Shown here one piece after another: positions 1 to 5,259 of a stretch of 6,219 nucleotides of DNA (positions are counted from its first letter, which is position 1; every line of letters starts with the position of its first letter). Location of the stretch: contig JAQTRA010000059.1 in assembly GCA_028712045.1 (NCBI GenBank), positions 1 to 6,219 of the forward strand, in the 5' to 3' direction. The notes under the pieces are model-generated. The model saw only the letters and a program-made list of their open reading frames with translations. It had not been told where the DNA came from and searched no databases. Source of the stretch: Candidatus Omnitrophota bacterium. Lineage in GTDB: Bacteria > Omnitrophota > Koll11 > Gygaellales > Profunditerraquicolaceae. A program made the translations under genes and the position numbers.

Positions 1-1576
1 CGGAATTAGTGGCAACAGATCCAGAAACATTGGTTACCGCGCCGCCATTAGAGATGGCCAATGTGCCGGTGCCGGAGTAACCAACATATATATTAGCGCT
101 ATTCGTCCATTTGGCATTGCTTCCATTTACATTAACAGTATTAGTTAAAGCACCTGTGGAATAACCGATATATCCCGATGTATCAGTTACAGTGGTACCG
201 CTATAAATAGTCATTGTGCCATAATTGCTACTATCATTACCAAGGTAAATATTTCTCGCGGAAACACTGCCAGACGTAGTCAGCGTGCCGTCGCCAGTAG
301 AGTTACCAATGGTAATATCGCCCGCCGTACTTACTGATGAGCTACTAGAATCTAGTTGCAGCGTGCCATCTCCATCTGCTGAACCTATTGAAACGGAGCT
401 AGTATTGCCAATACTGCCACCATTTAAATCCAGAATACCTTGGTTAACAGCTGTCGCGCCAGTGTAGGTGTTGGCACCGGTTAATGTTACTGTTCCGGCC
501 GTTGTTTTATTTAAGGCAACCGCGCCAGTCAAAATAGCAGAAATCGTACCGCTCTGCATATCAAAAGAGCCGCCACTATTCACAGTCAACTCTTGCCCCG
601 CCCCCGTAATGCTACCTCCGCCTTTTAATGTAAGTTTACCGCCGATAGTCCTGTCATCCGTCAAATTCAGCGTCGCGTTATTCACCGTCGTAGCGGCATC
701 AGCGTACGACGAGGTAGAAGTATAAAGATTAGCACCCAGAGTTACTGTGCCGCCATTGAAATTAATATAAGCAAATTTATTACCTGCCGCAGAGCCAAGA
801 TCTTTACCAATCGTTGTTGTTCCCAAATAAGTAATAGTGCTTGCGCCATTCGAGGCCACGGTAATCGCATTAGTGGTCGTAATACTATGCCCGGCTGCGA
901 TCGAAACATTGCCGCCATTTCCCTTAAAAGCGAAATCTGTGGCTACAACATCTCCATCTATTAAACAACCTGATGATTGATACACATCGACTTCAGCAAG
1001 GGCATTACCTAAGCTACCAATATTGCCATTTACCGTTGCCGCCGTACCCGCGGTAGTTTGAAATACTAATATACCGTTCCCAGGCGTTGTGGTTGTGATA
1101 TTTCCATTAAAAGTTATTCCCGGGGCCAATGAAAGAGTCGCGCCAGTAGCAGTATTCGCAAAATTCGTTGTCGTAATATAGGAATCCCCTCCGAGAGAGA
1201 CCAAAGAACTGGCTCCATTTATATTCAACGCACCAAGACTGCTATCAGAATCACCAATAGCACCTGCAATCGCAGAAGAGCCTGCAAGCGATAATGTCCC
1301 AATACTTCCTGTACTCACAAATGTAACAGGCCCGGCAATATCCTGCCCAGTAAGCATGGTTTGATAAGTACCTGTCGACGCTCCAGTATAATTAGGGGCA
1401 TCACTAGAGTTACCCCAGTTCACCGTAGTACCTTGATCAACAGTAACCACGCCGGCAAAGGCTAAATTAAAACTAAAAAAAACAAACAAAATAAATATAG
1501 CCAAATATAGCAAGCTCAAAAAAGGCCTTCTTAAAGTAGGCCTGCCAGATAATCCGTGTTTTAATGCTTCTTTCAT
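1..1576 (-). CDS. Secreted repeat-rich surface protein, autotransporter-passenger-like (3' end outside window)
   Basis: I translated this frame by hand: it is open for 525 codons from an ATG at 1576 to the window edge, with no stop. Residues 1-41 form a long Sec signal peptide: a basic n-region (Lys/Arg/His up to R17), a hydrophobic core (about 19-36) and an AFA|G cleavage site after residue 41. The rest is extremely rich in Thr, Ser, Gly, Asn and Ala, with one cysteine (C204) and almost no charge, as in right-handed beta-helix passengers. Residues 355-387 match the PATR autotransporter repeat (core TLTGANTYTGATAVNQG). Residues 479-516 match the T5SS/PEP-CTERM-associated repeat (AKWTNSANIYVGYSGTGTL, then ISNGG). 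The probable role is an exported adhesin or surface-layer protein; no ligand can be inferred. The start is supported by AAAGGG seven bases upstream and by a promoter further up. The C-terminus is missing, so a beta-barrel (type V secretion), a PEP-CTERM or another anchor are all possible. Confidence 0.85.
   Translation of the reverse strand, partial: MKEALKHGLSGRPTLRRPFLSLLYLAIFILFVFFSFNLAFAGVVTVDQGTTVNWGNSSDAPNYTGASTGTYQTMLTGQDIAGPVTFVSTGSIGTLSLAGSSAIAGAIGDSDSSLGALNINGASSLVSLGGDSYITTTNFANTATGATLSLAPGITFNGNITTTTPGNGILVFQTTAGTAATVNGNIGSLGNALAEVDVYQSSGCLIDGDVVATDFAFKGNGGNVSIAAGHSITTTNAITVASNGASTITYLGTTTIGKDLGSAAGNKFAYINFNGGTVTLGANLYTSTSSYADAATTVNNATLNLTDDRTIGGKLTLKGGGSITGAGQELTVNSGGSFDMQSGTISAILTGAVALNKTTAGTVTLTGANTYTGATAVNQGILDLNGGSIGNTSSVSIGSADGDGTLQLDSSSSSVSTAGDITIGNSTGDGTLTTSGSVSARNIYLGNDSSNYGTMTIYSGTTVTDTSGYIGYSTGALTNTVNVNGSNAKWTNSANIYVGYSGTGTLAISNGGAVTNVSGSVATNS
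29..391 (-). repeat. Ladder of degenerate beta-helix repeats, T5SS/PEP-CTERM-associated type
   Basis: Five related protein units follow one another, starting at residues 396 (SIGSADGDGTLQL), 422 (TIGNSTGDGTLTT), 444 (YLGNDSSNYGTMTI), 469 (YIGYSTGALTNTVNV) and 497 (YVGYSGTGTLAI). The spacing is 22-28 residues. The shared pattern is aromatic or small residue, hydrophobic, Gly, then a Ser/Gly-rich turn, Gly-Thr, and an alternating beta strand. The last two flank an AKWTNS block typical of the T5SS/PEP-CTERM-associated repeat family. DNA identity between units is low, so these are old, diverged repeats. They run towards the left edge and probably continue beyond it. Confidence 0.7.
416..514 (-). 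repeat. PATR (passenger-associated transport repeat) segment in the surface protein
   Basis: Residues 355-387 of the surface protein read LNKTTAGTVTLTGANTYTG and then ATAVNQGILDLNGG. This fits the well-known PATR pattern: L-x-K-x-G-x-G-T-x-T-L-x-G-x-N-T-Y-T-G-x-T-x-V-x-x-G-x-L. The one notable change is Thr-Ala in place of the usual Gly-Ala before Gly-Thr. Such repeats occur in autotransporter passengers and are thought to aid their passage or beta-helix folding. The family match is by eye. Confidence 0.85.
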
Positions 1577-1585
1577 TTTTTTTCG

Positions 1586-1591
1586 CCCTTT
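1586..1591 (-). promoter_or_regulatory. Ribosome binding site of the surface protein gene
   Basis: AAAGGG on the minus strand stands before the ATG at 1576 and is separated from the stretch by CG and seven adenines. It fixes the start at this ATG; the next in-frame Met is residue 74, beyond the signal peptide. The A-run between the site and the start, together with the A of the ATG, makes an 8-base homopolymer. Slippage there would change the spacing. Confidence 0.6.
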
Positions 1592-1633
1592 AATATCACG
1601 CTATCAAATCTTAGTTTAAAAGTTATTGTCATT

Positions 1634-1661
1634 ATTATACAGGCATATATCTATTTGTCGA
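1634..1661 (-). promoter_or_regulatory. Sigma-70-type promoter for the surface protein gene
   Basis: On the minus strand a -35 box TCGACA (1661-1656, five of six consensus bases) lies 16 nt from a perfect -10 box TATAAT (1639-1634). Transcription would begin near 1627, giving a leader of about 50 nt before the ATG at 1576. A 13-bp dyad (TTTGT-TCG-ACAAA on the minus strand, 1666-1654) overlaps the -35 box and could be an operator, though it is short. The promoter sits in the only sizeable gap after the transporter gene, so the surface protein probably has its own transcript. Confidence 0.7.
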
Positions 1662-1684
1662 ACAAAAGTTAACAGATAAACTGC

Positions 1685-2830
1685 CTACTCTATCTTTTTT
1701 ATTAACGGTAAACAAAGGAAGCTGGTTAACGCGGACAAAACAATTAACCATTTTAAACCGATCAGCGGAAGTAAAAACGCGCCGGATAAATTACTGGCTA
1801 CTCCGGAAAGGTTATTGATGCTGCACAATAGAGCAAATGAAGTTGCCTCAAGCCCTTTAATTGAGTGCCGGGCCATAAAATCCATAACCATTAAGAATAT
1901 AAACATCCCCAGAAAACTATAAAATATTTCGTAAACTACCGCGCTTATTGGCGTGTAATAAAGATAGCTTAAAGTCAACGCCGCGCCCACTAGAACAGAA
2001 TAATAAAGCCATTTTTTCAGGTCTATTTTCTGGCTAAATTTGTAATATAAAAGCGCGCCGATTACGCCAAACAACGTACTTAGCGTGCCTAAAGTGCCGA
2101 TCCAGATCTTGCCCCATTTAAAACTATCGCGCTGAATAAAAAATAACGGCGTGCCAAAAGACGGCGAATACTTATACAAAAATATAAATAAACCGATGAT
2201 TAATATTTTCTTGTCGCTAAATAAAGTTTTTAAATCAACAAATAAAGTCGAATGCTTCTTCTCTCTTTGCTCCTCCTGATAAAAATACGCTGGCAAGCCC
2301 ACAAGCAGATAAACCGGGATCAAACATAAAAATCCTGCTTTGTATCCCCACTTCTCCGCGATAAAAGCGCCGCCAATACCGGTAATTAATCCTGCTATAA
2401 GAATAGAAACCCATTGGATGCTCTGGATTTTTCCGGTTGCCTGATATTTTTTCCCCTCGACACACATAATCCCGTCAACGGCCACATCACGAAAAGCTGC
2501 ATTGCCGGAATTAATTACTAATAACGCAACTAAAAGTATTAACGGCATCTGCATCAGGCCTAAGAATAACGCAAAAATAATATCTATAGTCAAAGATATA
2601 AATACCCAGGCGCGTTTACTTAAGAAATTATCAATAACATAACCAATCAGCGGCTTAACCAGCCAGGCAAAAGTAATCACGCTGCCGATCAGCATGATCT
2701 TTTCCGCAGAAAAATTCAGGGTTTCTTTAAGGTAATAAAATAACCCCTGGGCAGGCAGGCCTTCAATGCCTTGGGTAAAATATACTGCGCTGCTTAAAGC
2801 AAATATCCAGAATAGTTTTTTATTTTTCAT
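1685..2830 (-). CDS. Major facilitator superfamily transporter, BT1/folate-biopterin-transporter-like
   Basis: This 381-residue inner-membrane protein has about 12 hydrophobic helices (roughly residues 6-24, 43-64, 73-92, 97-115, 138-158, 164-184, 208-222, 242-263, 274-292, 296-318, 328-350 and 353-375). A polar loop (185-207, EEQREKK) separates the two six-helix halves, as in the major facilitator superfamily. KPLIGYVIDNF (59-69) resembles the conserved loop 2-3 motif. FRDVAVDGIMCVEGKK followed by TGKIQSIQW (113-140) resembles the core of the BT1 family (folate/biopterin carriers, mostly protists, plants and cyanobacteria) and related bacterial carriers. The substrate cannot be told from sequence; folate or pterin is only one possibility. 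The ATG at 2830 begins a normal N-terminus, but no Shine-Dalgarno precedes it and an intrinsic terminator ends 10 nt upstream. The next Met (residue 46) would lose helix 1. The gene stops 108 nt before the surface protein start. Confidence 0.85.
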   Translation of the reverse strand: MKNKKLFWIFALSSAVYFTQGIEGLPAQGLFYYLKETLNFSAEKIMLIGSVITFAWLVKPLIGYVIDNFLSKRAWVFISLTIDIIFALFLGLMQMPLILLVALLVINSGNAAFRDVAVDGIMCVEGKKYQATGKIQSIQWVSILIAGLITGIGGAFIAEKWGYKAGFLCLIPVYLLVGLPAYFYQEEQREKKHSTLFVDLKTLFSDKKILIIGLFIFLYKYSPSFGTPLFFIQRDSFKWGKIWIGTLGTLSTLFGVIGALLYYKFSQKIDLKKWLYYSVLVGAALTLSYLYYTPISAVVYEIFYSFLGMFIFLMVMDFMARHSIKGLEATSFALLCSINNLSGVASNLSGAFLLPLIGLKWLIVLSALTSFLCLPLIKKIE

Positions 2831-2837
2831 AGTTAAT

Positions 2838-2872
2838 AAAAAAGTAGGGGACGTTTAAACGTCCCCTACTTT
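2838..2872 (-). terminator. Intrinsic terminator of the gap-pgk-tpiA-secG operon
   Basis: A perfect 32-bp palindrome (2841-2872) has the minus-strand arms AAAGTAGGGGACGTTT and AAACGTCCCCTACTTT. In RNA it can form a 14-bp stem with a UUAA loop, followed on the minus strand by six U residues (2843-2838) and then AUU. It begins 24 nt after the secG stop codon, the expected place for the operon's end. On the plus strand only three T follow the stem, so it should work mainly on minus-strand transcripts. It also lies just before the transporter ATG. Confidence 0.88.
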
Positions 2873-2896
2873 GTGGATAACTTCTAAGATAATTTT

Positions 2897-3262
2897 TTAT
2901 TCAATATCTCCTGCCGCAGGTAATGTGGTTTCCTGCGTTAAAGGGGCTGTTTTTACAGTTTCTGCTTTTACCGGTTCTGTCTTTACCGCTTCAGTTTTTG
3001 CCGCAACCGGCAGCTTTGCTGCGCGCATCAAAGATTTGCTCTGTCTTACCGACATCACCGCCAAAGTTAAGCAGGTAATAAAAAACACTACTGACATAAT
3101 CGTAGTTGTCCGGGTCAAAAATGCATTAGTCTTAGTTCCAAACATCGACTCAACTCCCGCGAAACTCTCGACTAACCCGGCGCCTCTTCCGCGCTGGATT
3201 AAAACCAAAGTAATTAAAACTACACAAGCAACCACATGGATAATAATAACTAAAGTCATCAT
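2897..3262 (-). CDS. secG: Protein translocase subunit SecG
   Basis: SecG is the small two-helix partner of SecY and SecE in the inner-membrane Sec channel and assists SecA-driven export. The 121-residue product has a first helix at about residues 2-22. The conserved cytoplasmic segment LIQRGRGAGLVESFAG (21-36) and the FGT..(A)FLTRTT block (41-53) follow, and the second helix is at about 54-72. The remaining tail (73-121) is longer than in minimal SecG proteins and carries a Lys/Thr/Glu/Val-rich repeat (KTEAVKTEPVKAETVKTAP, 89-107). The gene overlaps the tpiA stop by ATGA, which suggests translational coupling, and GAGG lies seven bases upstream of the ATG. A second Met follows at once, so starting one codon later is possible. 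tpiA-secG adjacency is common in bacteria. Confidence 0.93.
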   Translation of the reverse strand: MMTLVIIIHVVACVVLITLVLIQRGRGAGLVESFAGVESMFGTKTNAFLTRTTTIMSVVFFITCLTLAVMSVRQSKSLMRAAKLPVAAKTEAVKTEPVKAETVKTAPLTQETTLPAAGDIE

Positions 3263-4032
3263 TTTCTAACCTCACTTGATTTGCCCACAATTGCCGCAAA
3301 TGATTCTATTTTTAAACTTGCTCCCCCGACTAAAGCCCCGTCAACATCAGGCTTAGCCATTAATTCGATTATATTTTCAGGCTTAACACTTCCGCCGTAT
3401 TGAATTCGGACACTTTGGGCAAGATCATCGCCATACATCTTCTTTAATAAATCGCGGATATATTTATGCACTTCCTGAGCCTGTTCCGGTGTAGCCGTCT
3501 TACCTGTCCCAATTGCCCAGACCGGCTCATAAGCAATCACAATTTTCGCCATCTGTTCGCCGTTGATATCCACTAAACCGTTTTTGATATGGTCCTCAAT
3601 AACCTTAAATGTTTTGTTAGATTCTCTTTCCTGCAGGTTCTCTCCCACGCAAACTATCGGCGTAAGTTCATGCTTTAAAGCAGCTTTGATTTTTTTATTG
3701 ACTGTCTCATTAGTTTCGCCGAAAAACTGCCTGCGCTCAGAGTGTCCGATAATTACATACTGGCAACCCGCATCCTTAAGCATCGGCGCTGAAACCTCGC
3801 CGGTAAAAGCGCCTTCATCAGCCCAATACATATTTTGCGCGCCTAAGCCGATATCGGATTCACTTAAAATCTCAGCGACCTCAGCTAATGCCGTAAATGG
3901 CGGGCATAATACCACTTCCGTGCTTTCAAAATCTAATTTAAATAATTCGCGTTTTAAGCCATTAGACAACTCAATAGCTTCCGTGATATTTTTATACATC
4001 TTCCAATTTCCGGCAATAATAGTTTTTCTCAT
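3259..4032 (-). CDS. tpiA: Triosephosphate isomerase
   Basis: This enzyme interconverts dihydroxyacetone phosphate and glyceraldehyde 3-phosphate in the cytoplasm. The 257-residue product is of normal length and has all the hallmarks of the TIM barrel. AGNWKMYK supplies Asn9 and the catalytic Lys11. IIGHSERR contains the electrophilic His97. [18 protein letters not shown] contains the catalytic base Glu169 and the flexible phosphate-gripping loop 6. [10 protein letters not shown] (211-220) and [10 protein letters not shown] (231-240) complete the phosphate site. The ATG lies one base after the pgk stop and no strong Shine-Dalgarno is visible (only GGAT), so translation is probably coupled to pgk. 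The end overlaps secG by four bases. Nothing suggests damage or transfer. Confidence 0.97.
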   Translation of the reverse strand: MRKTIIAGNWKMYKNITEAIELSNGLKRELFKLDFESTEVVLCPPFTALAEVAEILSESDIGLGAQNMYWADEGAFTGEVSAPMLKDAGCQYVIIGHSERRQFFGETNETVNKKIKAALKHELTPIVCVGENLQERESNKTFKVIEDHIKNGLVDINGEQMAKIVIAYEPVWAIGTGKTATPEQAQEVHKYIRDLLKKMYGDDLAQSVRIQYGGSVKPENIIELMAKPDVDGALVGGASLKIESFAAIVGKSSEVRK

Positions 4033-4033
4033 T

Positions 4034-5209
4034 TTATTTATCCGTCAGCGCGGCAACTCCGGGAAGAACTTTTCCCTCCAGAAATTCCAGGCTTGCTCCT
4101 CCACCGGTGGAAATATGAGTCATCTTATCCTCTAATTTAAATTTAGCGATCGCCGCTGCCGTATCTCCTCCACCAATAATAGAGATAGTTTTTAAATTAG
4201 CGATAAATTTAGCGACTTCCTGCGTTCCTTGGCTAAAAGCATCCATCTCAAAAATCCCTAATGGCCCGTTCCAGACAATGGTTTTCGCGGATTTTAATTT
4301 TTCTTCAAATAATTGAATTGTCTTGGGCCCGATATCCACCGCGATTTTGCCATCGGGGATATTCTCACCCACGATCTCGGTTTTCGCGTTGGCATCGATA
4401 TTATCCACCACCACATGGTCAATCGGCAATAAGATTTCTTTATTTAGCTGCTTAGCTTTATCTAAAATTGACTTAGCTATTTCTAATTTTTCTTTTTCTA
4501 GCTTAGAGCTGCCGATCTGTTTGCCCTGCGCCTTTAAAAATGTATAGGCCATACCGCCGCCGACAATGATCGCATCGCATTTAGGCAACAGATACTCAAT
4601 TACCCCAATTTTATCAGTTACCTTGGCTCCGCCTAAAATAACCATAAAAGGCTTAGCCGGATTACTCACCGCGCCGCCTAAATATTTAATCTCTTTTTCT
4701 AATAAGAACCCTGCAGCTGACTTTAAGAAATGCGTTACGCCTTCGGTGGATGCATGCGCCCGGTGCGCAGTACCAAAAGCATCATTGACAAAAATATCTG
4801 CTTGGGCAGCTAAACTTTTAGCAAACGCCGCATCATTTGCCTCTTCTTCGGCATGAAAGCGTAAATTCTCCAGCAAAACTACCTTTTCTTTGGCTTGATC
4901 AATATCCTGTTTGACATTAATACAATCATTCAGAAATAACACATCCTGGCCCAGCAACTCTTTTAAGCGCGCGGCAACCGGTTTAAGGCTGTATTTAGCC
5001 ACAACCTTACCATCTGGCCGTCCCAAATGGCTCATGATCACTAATTTCTTAGCGCCATTTTCTAAAATATATTTTAGAGTAGGGATAGTTGAGCGAATAC
5101 GCGTATCATCAGTAATATTCAGGTTGGCATATTGCGGCACATTAAAATCCGCCCGCACCAACACCGTTTTATTTTTCAGATCAATATCTTTTAAAGTCAA
5201 TTTCGCCAT
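4034..5209 (-). CDS. pgk: Phosphoglycerate kinase
   Basis: This cytoplasmic enzyme moves the acyl phosphate of 1,3-bisphosphoglycerate to ADP, yielding 3-phosphoglycerate and ATP; it uses the product of the upstream gap gene. The 391-residue protein is full length. The N-terminal substrate domain shows RADFNVP (19-25), SHLGRP (60-65), ENLRFH (114-119) and [14 protein letters not shown] (142-155). The C-terminal nucleotide domain shows GGAKVTDK (193-200), GGGMAYTF (217-224), WNGPLGIFE (313-321), GGGDTAAA (346-353) and [13 protein letters not shown] (367-379). The ATG at 5209 has a clear AGGAG site five bases upstream (5219-5215), directly abutting a small hairpin. It is the second gene of the operon, 50 nt after gap and one base before tpiA. 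Confidence 0.97.
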   Translation of the reverse strand: MAKLTLKDIDLKNKTVLVRADFNVPQYANLNITDDTRIRSTIPTLKYILENGAKKLVIMSHLGRPDGKVVAKYSLKPVAARLKELLGQDVLFLNDCINVKQDIDQAKEKVVLLENLRFHAEEEANDAAFAKSLAAQADIFVNDAFGTAHRAHASTEGVTHFLKSAAGFLLEKEIKYLGGAVSNPAKPFMVILGGAKVTDKIGVIEYLLPKCDAIIVGGGMAYTFLKAQGKQIGSSKLEKEKLEIAKSILDKAKQLNKEILLPIDHVVVDNIDANAKTEIVGENIPDGKIAVDIGPKTIQLFEEKLKSAKTIVWNGPLGIFEMDAFSQGTQEVAKFIANLKTISIIGGGDTAAAIAKFKLEDKMTHISTGGGASLEFLEGKVLPGVAALTDK

Positions 5210-5214
5210 CTCTT

Positions 5215-5219
5215 CTCCT
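5215..5219 (-). promoter_or_regulatory. Ribosome binding site of pgk
   Basis: AGGAG on the minus strand, five bases before the ATG at 5209, is the clearest Shine-Dalgarno in the window. It begins at the base next to the hairpin at 5220-5233, so folding of that hairpin could affect ribosome access. Confidence 0.75.
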
Positions 5220-5248
5220 GTCCCAATGGGGACGTCCTCTGAGGGGAC
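5220..5248. repeat. GTCCCC-rich inverted-repeat element between gap and pgk
   Basis: Within the 50-nt gap-pgk spacer there are two adjacent small dyads. The first is GTCCC-AATG-GGGAC on the plus strand (5220-5233), with a perfect 5-bp stem. The second runs GTCCTCTGAGGGGAC (5234-5248): four outer pairs and a weaker inner part. GGGGAC is therefore directly repeated (5228-5233 and 5243-5248). There is no T-run, so this is not an intrinsic terminator for the minus-strand operon. It could be an RNA leader structure for pgk, an RNA processing site or a REP-like dispersed element. The word GGGGACGT also occurs in the palindrome after secG. Confidence 0.6.
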
Positions 5249-5259
5249 ACCCTTACTAT

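Noticed and set aside
285..725. Two plus-strand open frames (285-467 and 468-725)
   Set aside because: They lie opposite the surface protein gene, have low-complexity Pro/Val/Ser translations caused by its repetitive codons, and lack family motifs or ribosome sites.
1518..1520. TTG at codon 20 of the surface gene as an alternative start, with AGAAGG upstream
   Set aside because: Starting there would remove all positive charges of the signal peptide n-region; the ATG at 1576 has a promoter and ribosome site.
1577..1684. Terminator after the transporter gene
   Set aside because: The spacer has the promoter dyad and short A/T runs, but no G/C-rich stem followed by a T-run on the minus strand.
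2235..2465. 76-codon minus-strand frame inside the transporter gene in another frame
   Set aside because: It is entirely nested in a well-supported membrane protein and its translation shows no domain.
2871..3269. 132-codon plus-strand frame opposite secG
   Set aside because: SecG is recognisable by its conserved motif and two helices, and the antisense frame mirrors its Lys/Thr-rich tail. It also begins inside the terminator region.
3563..4135. 190-codon plus-strand open frame opposite tpiA and the end of pgk
   Set aside because: tpiA and pgk carry every catalytic motif on the minus strand; the antisense product has no recognisable domain and crosses the gene junction.
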